From Gonocerus acuteangulatus (lineage: Eukaryota; Arthropoda; Insecta; Hemiptera; Coreidae), in the NCBI GenBank assembly GCA_946811695.1, contig OX328124.1, positions 60,637,749-60,701,748 on the forward strand: a stretch of DNA of 64,000 bases, written 5' to 3'. A program made the translations under genes and the position numbers. The notes beneath the pieces were generated by a model, which was given only the letters and a program-made list of their open reading frames with translations, made no database searches and was not told the origin of the DNA. Shown here in pieces: positions 1 to 11,869 of the stretch (position 1 is its first letter; the number at the start of each line of letters is the position of its first letter).

Positions 1-130
1 CTAAGGCGTAAGCACTCCGTGCATAAGGCGTGGGTTCGATGCTCCCTAGGGATAATGTTTTTTCCTTTTTTTAAAAAAAGGCATTACCCCTATCCTGTTT
101 ATGAAAGGGTGGTAACCTGTAAATAACCCG
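1..130 (+). repeat. partial SINE-like fragment with a tRNA-type B box
   Basis: The first 50 bases contain a Pol III internal-promoter B-box-like string (GGTTCGATGCTC at about 33-44); any A box would lie before the window edge. A T-rich stretch follows, then the string AAAGGGTGGTAACCTG near 102-117. A nearly identical string (AAAAGGGTGGTAACC) occurs inside the 5S-derived SINE at 49407-49421, so the two are probably related through their SINE body. The head resembles a tRNA rather than 5S. Truncated by the window edge, so family assignment is tentative. Confidence 0.35.
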
Positions 131-601
131 TCCAAAAAATCTGAATTACAAGTGGACGTTACAGCTGAATAAAAGAAATGTTTTGGGATCTAAATACATA
201 TTCTGTTTTAGAAATGTCTCTGAAGTGGTGCGAAAAGGAACGTATATATTGTATCTCTACATATATTGTTTGAAATTATTGCATTAAAATTGAAGGAAAA
301 ATAACGGCATTGTGCTGGATTCTGATATTTTTAAAAATATAATTATTTTTCGTATCTAATTTATGATAAATTTGATTGTTATAATATAAAAATCACATTT
401 ATCACTAAGTAGGTGAAACGCCATGTGATAGCGTTTCGCTTTTCCCAACTTATCTCTTCCAATATTTCCAATTTTATGCCATTCACTAATGTAAGTAGGA
501 AAAAATTAGAATTTGGGATCCAGAATGAAAAGGAGGTTTGTGCTAAAATTATTTTCACGTGCTTGACAATCTGGTGGAATTTTGTTAATGTTTGAGGAAT
601 T

Positions 602-694
602 GGATCATATTTACCGACATGTAGAATGTAGAGTCTACATTCTACATGTCGGTAAATATGATCCACGGTTAGTCTACATTGTAGACTAACCGTG
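602..694. repeat. two abutting perfect palindromes
   Basis: Bases 602-632 are the exact reverse complement of 634-664, leaving one unpaired base (633): a 31-bp perfect palindrome. Starting at base 664, a second perfect palindrome follows, with arms 664-678 and 680-694 around base 679. The sequence matches no repeat elsewhere in the window that I recognise. Such snap-back structures arise by template switching at a replication fork or in a transposon end. They could also extrude as cruciforms. No coding function is implied. Confidence 0.9.
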
Positions 695-954
695 TAATTG
701 GGAGTTCATCATTCTAACAAAAAAGGTTCTGGCATTATAATCTGTAGGACAATCTCAGTTAGAGAAATATAGTTAGAAATTTTGTTTTCGTCCATTGAAG
801 GCAACATATTAAGAGTGTTAATTTTAAGTTGTCTAAACCCCTGTAGAGATTTGCATTATATAGAATAGTGTCTGCGAGTCGAAGTCTTTTAGTATCGCTG
901 TTAGTGGGTAATTGTAGTTATCTTCTGGTAATGCTCATAACAACTTCATTATCT

Positions 955-1118
955 TTAAGAAGCCAAAGAAGTTGTTGTGGTCTTCCTCCTCCCCATTAAG
1001 TATATATTGCTGAAGAAGGCTACCAAAGAGCATGCCAAAACAATACGTAAGAAATATAAATTTTTCTGAAAATCTGACCTTTTCTCTTAGCCGAATCCCA
1101 ACCATTCCTTGACTTATT
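955..1118 (+). repeat. copy of the foldback/hammerhead-like repeat (single arm)
   Basis: It contains TTGCTGAAGAAGGCTACC followed by AAAGAGCATGCCAAAAC, then CTTAGCCGAATCCCAACC at about 1087-1104. These blocks occur in the same order in the right arm of the foldback element at 3762-3878 and in the copies near 36.4, 41.4 and (inverted) 47.1 kb. A TGGTCTTCCTCC box upstream (about 979-990) recurs before the 36.4 and 41.4 kb copies. This copy is diverged in the CGAAAC segment. Confidence 0.7.
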
Positions 1119-1740
1119 TTTACCTTAACGGCTAACTACCTGCATCTCCTTTTTGGCACCTACAGATTTTGTTTAGTTTCCACGTATTAAGCAGGCCTTA
1201 AAAGGGGTCACGGTTTGCGGGTGTCAAGGAGGTCAAAACCATGTGACGGATATTCTGAGAACGATTCCAAATCAACAATTCTCCAAAACAACAGTTTTCA
1301 AACATTGTACGGACTTTGTCGGAATTGTGTTGTGGCTGGTTGAGAGTATTTTTAGGTCAATAAAGGTAATTACAATTAATATTCTGTTTTTATCACCGTA
1401 AGCCCTACGATATTTTTTTGCGGGAACTTCGCCGAATGAGCCATTGTTCTAGTGAGTGGATTCTGCTGGCTAATGGATATGACTTTTTGACGACAATTTT
1501 TTAACAACTTTCATCAAAATCGGAACATTTGTAAGGTTGTTATATTGCGAACATATGATGATGAACAAATGATAACACAATAATACGCACTTGGCTCCTA
1601 TACGACATATAAGTGCTCTCTCAAACATTATGTTACAAAGACTATTCTACGCTGTCCAAGACAGTAAAATTACCTCTCAGTAGTGCATCTGCCTTTAGGG
1701 TATCTATAGGTTGCCACAATGTATATGGAGGTTAGCTGCA

Positions 1741-1892
1741 GTTACCCATTAAAGGCTGAGTGAGCTTAGGGACAATCTGGTACTCCAAATTCGATCCTCG
1801 AATGACGACATTAGAATATAAAACCATTTTTGAGCATCCGAGTGTCCTCCTGTCTTCCAGAACATGAGTCTAGTGCTCTACCACTGTTCAGG
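1741..1892 (-). repeat. tRNA-headed SINE (family C), partial, minus strand
   Basis: Read on the minus strand, the head (about 1890-1850) carries GTGGTAGAGCACTAGACTCA, a tRNA A-box and anticodon-arm-like sequence. A B-box-like stretch (GATCGAATTTGG) and a body ending CAGCCTTTAATGGGTAAC follow. The same head and body occur at 53146-53460 (minus), and the body recurs at about 62.9-63.0 kb (plus). Pol III transcription of the source element is expected for the family, but this copy is diverged and probably inert. Confidence 0.6.
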
Positions 1893-2870
1893 TTGAAATT
1901 AGGATGCATTTTGTTAGCCAATTAGATCAATGAATGGTTGAACTATGTAAAATTTGTATTTATTTCTAAAACTGTAAAATTATTATTAAAACAAAGTCAG
2001 TTACTTCTTTAAGTGTTTTTTTTTTTTTTTTTTTTTTTAATTATTAAACATTACTTTTCCCTTCTTGGAAAACTATTAGCCTTAAATTATAGTTTTAAAT
2101 TATGGGCAACGGAGTTAAATTAGATTTTATTTGGGATTATAATCCTTAATTTCATTTTATGGGATCTTAAAGATTTCTCTTCTGAGTGTTCCTAGCCTTG
2201 CTGGCTAGAAACAGAACTGAGTTAGTTTCTGGACCATTAAACACTTAAATCGAATTGCCGTGGAAAAAGGGGCGAGATATTCGGGATCAATGGCTGAGTT
2301 ATTAGGGGGACCATTTTCCTCTGATTTTACTTTAACTCAAGCGTGCAAGGACCAATGAATGTCTGTTTAGCTTTTTCCTTCCATCCTTTTCTAGCATGGG
2401 AAATATTTTGGCTTCTTCAAAATCTCAATGCAATCAATAGTTTTAGACGGATTGAAAACACTTCAGCCAATGAGGTGGAAGTGAATGAAGAAATTAATGG
2501 ATTTCCTCTGATTGCATCAAAGATCTTAAATGCAATGTGGCTAACAGGAACGTTTGAGAAATTCAAAAACGCAGGGTATTATAGGCCGGCTGTCATTTAA
2601 TTTTAAAATTACATTTTTTTAAAGATAAATTAACTCGCTAGCCAGTGATTTGTACCCAGAACCTCTGGTTTTCCGCCCAATTTACGCTATTAGAGTTCAG
2701 ACTCACAGCATGGCAAGCTAAGTCCTCCATAGGAGCTATGTTATAGTAATGTAAGAAACGCTTTAAGTAAAAAACTTTACGGCGATTTAAATTAATAAAC
2801 CATTTTCCCCATGCATCCAATCTGTCAAAAATTCATGTTTTGGCTCCTTTGGATGAATTAACTTGCCAGA

Positions 2871-3030
2871 CTGCGATATGACGGGAGACTGTGATATGAG
2901 TTGGCGACCGTACCCGAGAAAAAAAGTCCGACTCGCAGGAACTGCTTCATCTTAGCGCGTTAGCCATAAATTCTTATACCTGGTGTCATTTTAAGTACCT
3001 ACCGTAACTGAAAATTAGTTAGAAAAAATA
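2871..3030 (-). repeat. terminal part of dispersed repeat family A
   Basis: The string AAAAAAAGTCCGACTCGCAG followed by GAACTGCTTCATCTTAGCGCG matches, inverted, the end of the 27.7-28.1 kb copy (GTTCCTGCGAGTCGGACTTT) and less closely the 41.2 kb copy. A second diverged fragment lies at about 5165-5240. The family has no recognisable coding capacity here. Its terminus resembles that of family B (AAAGTCCGTCACGCAGGAGC), which suggests related ends. Confidence 0.6.
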
Positions 3031-3191
3031 GTTGTATTCGTTTTTTTTTTTGAAAACGGTTACAAATATCGCCTTAAAAATTGTCGTTGTTTATTTTTGG
3101 ATCAGTTACAGAGGGAACAGGCAAATATTTATATATAGTTGAACCGCCGTTATTTTAGTGGCCTGAGGGCTCTGAAACATGAAATGTTCTA

Positions 3192-3878
3192 CATGAAGAT
3201 TAGATAGTTAGCCGCCTAGGTAATAAGCAATCAGGGATTAGTTGGGATACGGCTAAGAAAACATCAATACGATTTTTGTACAAAATCTATATTCAGGACG
3301 TTTCGGCTACTCTTTGGTAGACTTCGTCAGCTAAAATGACAAAAAAAAACCAGAATTAATACCCAAAAAAAAGGTTTACCATCATGAAAACCAGTTTTCT
3401 TGTATATTTTCACGATGGTTACCTAAGTGTTAACTTTGGTCTTTCTCTGCCTCTGGCACCTTCATTGGTATGTAGTACCTTATTTTTTGTTAAAAATTAA
3501 TTAATATTATTATTAGTGTCTATTCATTTGTATATACCTACCTCATTTAAAATGTGTTATATGTTTCTATTGATTTTCTAAAACTAATTTCTAGATATAC
3601 AACTAATGTTCACTCTATCTGTTTAGTAATAACATAATTTTTCTAATATTTTAACAACAAATTGTTCTTTTAAAAAAAGTTGATTTGTATTTATAGACCT
3701 ATAATTTATCTTAGTGTTAAATCTTTTTTCTGTGTATTAATTCTGTTTTTCTCTAGTTTTTGTCATTTTAGCTGACGAAGGCTACCAAAGAGTAGCCGAA
3801 ACGTCCTTAATATAGATTTCTTACAAAAATCGAATTGACGTTTTCTTAGCCGAATCCCAACTAATCCCTGATTGCTTA
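3192..3878. mobile_element. foldback element with 117-bp inverted arms, TSD and hammerhead-like motif
   Basis: Arms 3224-3340 and 3762-3878 are inverted copies of each other with few mismatches, around a 421-bp AT-rich spacer without an open frame. TGAAATGTTCTA occurs at 3180-3191 and again at 3879-3890, which looks like a 12-bp target-site duplication. Each arm carries, on the strand reading outward, CTGACGAAGGCTACCAAAGA then GTAGCCGAAACG, in which GGCTAC and GTAGCC can pair. This resembles a hammerhead core (CUGANGA - stem II - GAAA). Penelope-like elements are known to carry hammerhead motifs, so a non-autonomous Penelope-related origin is inferred. Confidence 0.7.
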
Positions 3879-3890
3879 TGAAATGTTCTA

Positions 3891-5160
3891 GTCGGAACTT
3901 CAGCCGCCTTAGGAGGTCAACCTCGTAAGTGGGTTTCCTCCATATGGGGGACTGAGGAAACGCGCTAACAAGAGAAATTCTGGGTTTAAACCCTACCCCA
4001 GTGAGTGAATTGATCTAAGAAAGGTTTTAAAATTAAGTGCACAATTACGCCAGCCCAGGAGCATCTTGGATTCAAAATTACGATTTAGTATACTTATGCT
4101 TTTTGTAGATTGTTCATTATCAGTTCTAGTATATTTCCTTAATATTTTAATACTTATACCTATATATTAAAAAAAATTATTTTGAAATGAATCATTCACG
4201 AATAAATGGCTCATATTTTCTTACAGATAGAATGCTAAAATAAGATGTGGCTTAGTTTTTATGATTAAGCGTGAGTTTGTTAATTCAGCTTAAAGTTGAA
4301 TAAAACATTTATCTACTAATAGCCCTAACAGGCTTTCAGTAGATTGTATATGACTATAAAGAGCCAATGTTGTTACAGATAGTAATTAATCTGATTGTAA
4401 TGGCCTGTTTGCTACATCTCTATAAATCATTCCATTATGTACACTGTAATTTGTGCTGATAATGGCCAAGTGAAGCTTTTATCGATTTACCGTCATTAAA
4501 ACTAATGCTTCTGGATGGGAGCTTTTCATAGCATTAACTCCCGCATTCACGCTTTTCAGTAGAGAAAGTTCAAAGTTATTAGTATTTATGTAACACTCCT
4601 GGTGATTTTAGCTCCTGAATTATTATGTTTTCTTATAATCGTGGATTTTGATACTTTTCTCAAAAAGTAATGAATTATGAAATATCTTCTTCAGAGCTTA
4701 AACAAAAATCCCAGAGAATTAACTCTTCGTAGGATAAAACTAATGCAAGTAATTGCTGTTCTGAGTACGAAAAATATTGAAATCATCTTAGCCCATCTTA
4801 AGGGACCGACCATAAAGTGCAGACGTGTTTTTAAAAATCTTCGGATAAAGACTGAAATTCTTTATAATTCCACGAGTTATGAAAGAAAACCTGTAGCAAT
4901 ACACAACTTAAAGAGAGTCCTATGAAAGCAACGCGGATAACCTCATTTATGGATATAAACTTTCCAATTTTAATATTTTTAATGCTGACTTTTTTTATTT
5001 GTTTTTGGCATAAACGTTTTGCCTATTATTGCCGGACTAAATGCCAACGGCCCGTGGTTTTCCCTGGGAATCACCCATCCAATTACACTTATATTTTTGG
5101 GAAGTTCTGAATATTCAGTTGTTATGTTCAAATAATATAAAAGGTCAATAATCCCTGTAT
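3891..5160. other. unannotated AT-rich stretch
   Basis: I see no supported gene. Around 3930-3975 a GTGGGTTTCCTCC...GGAAACGCGCTAA block resembles a block at about 53785-53825 (GTGGGCTTCCTCC...GGAAACGTGCTTAA), so a diverged repeat may be present. Two short open frames (4677-4925 and 4922-5110) have no recognisable motifs and look random. Confidence 0.5.
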
Positions 5161-5299
5161 TTAAAAAAAAAAGTTTGACTCACACGAATTGCGTCATCAT
5201 TTGTTATGTATAGATTTTATCCCTGTTGTCACAGGTATTCTTGAAAAAAGAAGTGTTAATTTTTTTTTTTCAAACTTCTTGCTATTGTTGCTGAAAGTA

Positions 5300-7365
5300 A
5301 TAAAAATAAAATAATTTGACCGTTCAACAACTTTTAACACCTACTCCAATTAAATCTAGAAATGCGAAACTTTGTACCCTTAAATTACCAAAATGCTCAG
5401 AACATTGCTAGATTCCAACACTTATTTCTCCTAATGAGATCGCTCCATCGATTATTACCTGAGAAACGCATTTGTATGGGGTTTTGTAACCTTTGGAATT
5501 GGTACCTCCCACTTACCACGATTTTTCAGCCGTTTTCCAGGCATGTCTGTAATACATTTCTTTCTGATACTTTCTCAACTCTAAACGAAACCAAAATTTA
5601 TATATCTTGGTTTACACGAGTGGGTGATGTTGAACATAATCCATCATTTTGGAGTAAGTGAAAAGAAAATACAAGTTTTCTCCACCTTTCTCTAAAACTG
5701 CTAAAGATATTGGTTAAGCGGTTTTAGTGGGGCCCCAAGTCAAAATACCTTTAAAAAGTGTACCTCGAAGTTTACAAAGCCTTGGCGGGACGCCGTTTCA
5801 CTGTAAAAATAAATAAATAAATCGATACTACAAAAGGTTGAGTTCTTTCACCTATGCTCCAACATAGATGTTTAAGAAAAGTTGCAATCTATAAATAGCC
5901 TTCAAAGCAGATGCACTGTAAACAAAAATCATGCATTTGATTAAGGTAAGGTGATATAAAAATTTGATGACTCCCGTTTAATTTCTTTAATAATCCGAAA
6001 AATATTTTTCTTGTTCCAACCTTCCAACAAAAAACTGCAGAGCCGATCAAAAGACTTTTCTACGATAGTAATGAAAAGGAATAAGAGGTAATGTTGGACT
6101 GTAAGATGGTGGTCGGTGTAGTGTACAAGTGTTGTGAGTGTATGTGGAAATCTCCCCCCTTGGCTACATTATGTATGAGGAGAGCTGGTTGGCGGCACTG
6201 GACACACACAAGGCTTCCACATCACGGATTCAGGAGGCAGGAGACACGGGCCAACACTAATTATTTCAACCCATAAGGGCTTTCAGACATCCTTACCTGC
6301 CCCATTGTTAGCAAGCCGTCAGCTCTTGTTGTAACCTTACGCTCACAAGGCTTTATGGTATTTTTCAATGAAATTCAATCTTCTGTATAATAATGCTTTA
6401 CATTCAATGAGCTCGGGACTTTACAACAATTTGTGCAGGGCTTTGCTACCTTTTATGGACTTCCAGAATGAGCTAGAAAAGTTTTAACGAAGCGGAAGTA
6501 TAAAATATATCTTGTACTCCTGTGTACTTCTCTTGAGTATTAGTCCTGGGCGCATCTGTAAAAACTTTGCTAAACTTGGATGTTGAGAGGGGGCAAGCTA
6601 ATTTTTGCGGTAATATACTCGGAACTACTCATACAACATTAATTGATGTATGCATAATTCGAAAAATCGAAATGTCTTTGGATGCCTTAGTTTTTTAAAA
6701 ACATATTTCAAATATTCAAACTATCAACCCGATTTAATCGAAATTTGGTAGGTTTATTTACTATATGATCAACATTTTGCCTTGAGTATGAAGGTCCTAA
6801 ATGCATTTTAACTGCCGAAAAAAATGAAAATTATTATTTTTTATGTTTTTTTTTAACATTTCTAAGCAATGGGGAATTAAAAGAAATTTCATTTCAAATC
6901 TTTCGGTGCGATGGAAGTATAAAAAAATGTATTTTTTCTACTTTTTCTATATTTAAAAAAAAATAGATTTTCCGGGAATTATTTAATTTAAGAATACCTC
7001 AATTATTGTCGTTTGAGTTATTCCGAAGATATTCCCTCAAAAGTAAGCTTGCCCACTCTTAACATCCAACTGAAATCAGATGCGCCCTGGACCATATTAA
7101 TTATAAATAACATAAGTGGATAATTATTATAAGTTAAGGGCATATTAAGGGTTTATATCCAATTTTCATTACAAAAAAGATTGAATAATTCTATTGTTAG
7201 ATGCTTACCTGGTTCTCCTAAGTTTGCAGGCTTATACACAAATGGGTTGCACCAGTGAATTGTTGAGGATTTTTTTCAGTACATATTCTTTTTTTGGGTT
7301 TGATAGCCTCTCATTTTGATGAATGAAAATTCAGCGTTAATATCCAAATTGTTGATACGCCCTAG

Positions 7366-7407
<42 letters not shown>

Positions 7408-7560
7408 GGCTGTAAAGTTCTCCAAATCGTCGGTAAGTCCTGTCTTCTATGTTTTGTCTTTAAAAAAAAATGGTTTGCTAATTGGTAGTTTTACATGACC
7501 CTTAATTGAAAGAAAGAACCGCCAAAGAACCGGTGATTGGTACTAATAATAACTAAATAA
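5300..7560. other. unannotated AT-rich stretch with a long poly-A tract
   Basis: No gene or recognisable transposon protein is visible. Short open frames here lack motifs. A pure A tract of about 42 bases at 7363-7405 may be a retroposon tail, but I could not identify a body next to it. Confidence 0.5.
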
Positions 7561-7563
7561 TTA

Positions 7564-7945
7564 ATGAATTACTTAAATGTGGCGGAAGATCAATAATGAA
7601 AACACACTATTAATTCTGCTCCAGATCCTTTATTCTCTGCTCTACGTGTTTCACGCAATTATTGGGCGTCTTTAGGAGCTTATAAATAAAAATATATCCG
7701 GTGACATCAGCAAAAAATTACAGGCATCCTACTTCAGTATTCACTCAGCCGGGGTAGGTAGAAGACTTTTGCTCCATATGCTGTATATAGTTTGTTTTTT
7801 ACTGATGTGTCCAGATATATTTTTAGTTTTACGAGTAAGTTCCTGAAGAGGTGCCATAATGGAATATGTCGAGCAGTAATTTGATTTGGAGCAGAATTAA
7901 CCGCCTATTTTTATTATTGATCTTCCGCCACATTTAACTAATCCA
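7564..7945. mobile_element. small foldback element with ~160-bp inverted arms
   Basis: The left arm begins ATGAATTACTTAAATGTGGC and includes GGAAGATCAATAAT and AATTCTGCTCCAGAT. The right arm contains the reverse complements (AATTTGATTTGGAGCAGAAT, ATTATTGATCTTCCGCC, ACATTTAACTAATCCA). Arms run about 7564-7725 and 7788-7945 and are diverged. The right arm holds CCTGAAGAGG...GGAATATGTCGAGC, similar in layout to the CTGAAGA motif of the 3.2-3.9 kb foldback. There is no coding capacity. Confidence 0.7.
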
Positions 7946-8245
7946 TTAATATTAAAACACAGTATTAATTACATTTTGTGAGATATAAGTCAAGAAAACT
8001 TGCATAGCCCGTACCTCATGTCTGGGCCTGGAATAATCTCTTCTCTCCAGTTCTCTCCAGAGGACCATAGCTCTAAAATCGCTGGCACCGTCGAACATTG
8101 GAATTTGAACTTGTAAATCTCAATAAAACACGAAGATGCGTTGATCTTATTTAGGATGTATTGCGAATCTGGAACTGTCCTGTAAAAATCTTGTATTCGA
8201 AATGGTAAAAATTAATTGGACTGAAACGCTGGTTATAATAGTATG

Positions 8246-8320
8246 CGAGAGAGAAAGAGAGAGAGTGTGTGTGAGTGAGAGAGAGAGAGAAGAGGGAGAG
8301 AGAGAGGGAGAGAGAGGTGG
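8246..8320. repeat. (GA)n-rich microsatellite
   Basis: An imperfect GAGA/GTGT-rich simple repeat. Open frames crossing it encode only low-complexity Ser-Leu or Thr-His runs and are not genes. Confidence 0.9.
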
Positions 8321-8989
8321 AATAGAAGCATTGAGATAAATTACATCTCAATAGGTTGGAGTGAGTGTTTGGCAGACAGGATAGTCCCCTTTGATTTACA
8401 TAGGCGAGTGGTTGAACCTCTTCCCAGATCAAAGCTATCAGCCGACAGCGCACCCACCTCTCCGAAGGAAGCTGGCTTCTTAAGGCTTCACACTTACCAT
8501 ACTCACCGCCAGCCTGCATGGGTGGTCCTCGCTCCATTTAAAACCCTTAAGATAAATCACCTCATTTCCAGTCCTAGTCGCATCAATTTTTTATGGACTT
8601 TTTTTTTTATTTTATTTCTCTAAGCTTCTCAAATATTCCAAGGAGAGGAGCACTCATCAAAACATCTTCCATATCTTTCTTCATCTCCCTGTCCATCTAA
8701 CATCTCTTTAAAAATTACTGTCACATATCTGTGGCATTTTTGATCTTCTGTGTTTATCGTTCGACCTAACACAAATTACTGGAAGAAAATTGTCCACTGT
8801 TAATAAATAGGCTCCAGGAAGAGGAAATCTTCGAGACGTATAATTCTTCATTGATTCGCAATATTGATGCAGGATGAGTTTTCGTTTTATTTAACATTTA
8901 TGCTCCTTTATGAGTGTAGAGTCATTAATCTAAAGTATGAGGTATTCTATTATAATATACAAAGGAGACGTAATTGGATAACACCACCA

Positions 8990-9916
8990 CAAAAAAAAAG
9001 TCCGTCACGCAGGAGCTGTATAACTAAGCACTTTCCTCAGAATTTTTGTAGTGTAGACTACATTACTGAATAATTTGCTGTAAATAACCTTTAGAAACAA
9101 GATAAAAATAATAAAATAAAAAGTTCTGCTGATTTGCATTTCTTATGAGAACTGTTAAATTATTAATTTTGTAAATAAGTTGCTTCCAGAGTTATGTTAA
9201 TATATTGTACTACTTAATAAATACTCAAAAACTTCATTTTCTGTCTTTTGATCTGACGCAGGAACAGGATACAGTCCCCCTTGTGGGAGATAGCGCTCCT
9301 CGCGGCGGCTTTGGGAACCTACGTCTGGCCGGCTAATCCTAATGAAACAGAGTTTAAAGTAAACCCTCCTTTCCAATAGACCGATTTACTTCATTTTTAC
9401 AACACTTCTTTCTCATGAGATACCCACGACGTATACCGCGTTTCGTTACAATACAGCAAAAATTACGACCGGCATGAGTATATTAGTAATTTAGGTCCGG
9501 AGTAAACCCCCCCCCCTCCAAATAGCCCGATTTAGTTTATTTTTACAACCCATTTTTCTCTGTTGATTACCACCACGAATGCCGAGTTTCGTTGAAATGT
9601 AACTAAAATTACGGCTGGTAGTGGCAAATTGGTAATGTGGGTCCGGAGTAAACCCCCCTCCTAATAAACCGATTTAGTTTATTTTTACGACGTACGTCTC
9701 TCTTTAGATCAACATAACGAATACCGAGTTTCGTTGAAATATAACAAAACTACGGCAGGCATGGTCAAATTAGTGTTTCGGGTCCGGGGTAACCCCCCCC
9801 CTCCCGGTGGACCGATTTTGGTAGTTAACGAACTCGTTCAATCGTTTGCTAATTGAACGCTGTATACCATGTTTCGTAAAGAAAAAACAAAAACTCTGGC
9901 CGCTATCATGTTAACA

Positions 9917-9972
<56 letters not shown>

Positions 9973-10115
9973 TTAACGGGGGTCATTTTCGGTGTCTACT
10001 AGGTAGGATCGATGGAGATTTGAAGAAATTATTCAAAAATTCCGTCGTGAGTGCAACCTCAATAGCTACTTTCCTTCGGAGGAAAGTGCTAAAAAAAAAA
10101 AAAAAAAAAAAAAAA
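8990..10115 (+). repeat. family B dispersed repeat, near full-length copy with internal ~145-bp tandem units
   Basis: Starts AAAGTCCGTCACGCAGGAGC at the end of an A run and ends near ACTTTCCTTCGGAGGAAAGT plus an A run at 10092-10115. From about 9360 to 9920 a unit of roughly 145 bp recurs about four times. Each unit contains ACCGATTT(A/T)GTT, then ACGAATRCCGAGTTTCGTTG, AAATTACGGCTGG, and GGGTCCGGAGTAAACCCCCC. A (TA)n tract at 9921-9968 interrupts the element. The order is repeated at 25.2-26.0 kb and inverted at 13.4-14.5 kb. No open frame; classification is unknown. Confidence 0.8.
9921..9968. repeat. (TA)n microsatellite inside family B
   Basis: A pure TA tract. (TA)n occupies the corresponding position in the other family B copies (13579-13638, 25975-26000, and a short tract at about 22561-22570), so it appears to be an inherited component of the element. 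Confidence 0.9.
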
Positions 10116-11180
10116 GTGGTAATTCCCAAAGACACCATACATATATTCATATGTATTTCGACACGCTGAATCCGAACCCGGAGTCTGTTTCACCCCATCA
10201 CGTGAGGTTTAAGAGGATTTGCAGGGAAAATTTCGTATGAAGTCGTTAACACTAGATTTACCAGACCAGTCATTTTGACTGTTTGTGCAATTTCAATTCA
10301 AAATTTCTACTACACAAAACATTGGCTTTCCTAAATGATATTATGACCTTTAGACTGTGGACGATACGGCTTTTCGTAAATTGTTGCAACTCTAACCCCT
10401 TTAGAATAGCCTGTAATGCCTTATATAAGACCATTTTTCAATATATTACTTCGACAATGGATGTGTTGGGGTTAATTAATTGTCTGTATATTGGTCAGAA
10501 GGTCCCAACAAAGAATAAATAAATAATAGGCGTGTTCATAAAATAATAAATGTATTTCTGTTGAATAAATAAAATAATAAAACTTAACTTCAATAAATAA
10601 ATAAAATTATAAGACGACTGTCCATAAATAAATGAAATAAATAATTGTTCATAAATTAGAAGAGATCAGTAGAAGGGAATGACGTCACTTAGGCTGATGT
10701 GTAGGTCTCCATGCGGAGAGTTGGTAGCCGGGAGCTTGGATCTCGCTGGTACTGCTTGTACCGAGAAGGTAACCTAGGGTTATCGCAAGCTGCATTAAAT
10801 CTAGTAAAAAGTTCAGTACTTGCGGATAAATCCTAGTGTACCGAGATGTTGGGCCGGTTTTGGTGGTTCTCTCAGAGCAGGTAGCTGGACATGGAATGCT
10901 AGGAGAACGACAATTGGCTTGAACTGCTGAGATGCCGAATCCTCCGGTTATCTGCTCACTATCTGGATACTAACTCACAAACTCTAACGGTAAAAATTAT
11001 TCTTCATTAAAACTTTAGTGCAGCGGGCTTTTCTCCCGCGGAAAAATATAATTTAAAACAAGCTCTGGTACAGAAGGAATATGTTTTTTCTCTAGTTTGC
11101 TCCGATTTGTGTATTCGATAGTTTAACATGGCAGGGACGATATATGTTTGAACCTGAGACTTCTGAGTACTACCTTTTCT
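10116..11180. other. unannotated stretch
   Basis: No gene or clear repeat relationship seen. Around 10500-10660 there is an AATAAATAAA-rich low-complexity stretch. An open frame at 10283-10522 has no motif and is probably chance. Confidence 0.45.
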
Positions 11181-11420
11181 CACCATACTTCATGTCCACT
11201 GAGAGTTAAACTAAGTCTTCCTTAACAAAATAACTCACAATTACTACCGACCTCACCTCCACTGAGGGTATAACTAAGGCTAACTTCTGCGGTAAAGTAA
11301 CTCACAATTACTACCCCCTTCACCTCTATTTAGAGTAAAACTGAGGCAAACTTCATTAACAAAGTGACTTACAATTACAATCGACTTAACCTCCACTGAC
11401 AGTCCACTAAGGCATCATTA
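11180..11420. repeat. minisatellite, ~65-bp unit, about 3.5-4 copies
   Basis: Recurring blocks CCACTGAG(A/G)GT, TAACTAAGGC(T/A)AAC and AACTCACAATTACTACC return at roughly 63-68-base intervals (CCACTGA at about 11196, 11259 and 11394, with a diverged copy near 11324). Copies differ by substitutions and small indels. No open frame is maintained. Confidence 0.75.
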
Positions 11421-11869
11421 GTTTCCATAAACTGGACCTGCTTTTCATGAAAGGTGTTAAGTGTGAAGCATAAATAAGTAGGATAGGGGCCATTTACAGG
11501 TAGAGGCTACTAGTGTTAATACCTCCATACTACTATCATGTGAATTAGGCTCATTAGAGCAGGATGCGAGGCCATGCTCCAGACAGCTGTTGGGGTGTCG
11601 ACGATAGGCTAGCTAGGCTTACGAGTCAGCTGGACACGAGTAAAATATTGCCGGCTTGTTAAAACGGGAATGTTCTACTTTCCTGTTCACAGTTATAATT
11701 AGCTTTCATAGAAATAACCTTTGAAAAATGAGGCCTCCAAACATAGGAAGAGTACTAGAGAATATAAATGCCATATTAATTTTGATAATACCATCCCATC
11801 AAAATCATAAAATGCAAAAAAAAAAAAAAAATAAAAAAAAAAATAATAAAATAACCCGTTCAGAACCTT

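Noticed and set aside
8151..8537. 128-codon minus-strand frame
   Set aside because: A large part is a microsatellite translation (Ser-Leu and Thr-His runs). The rest has no recognisable domain.
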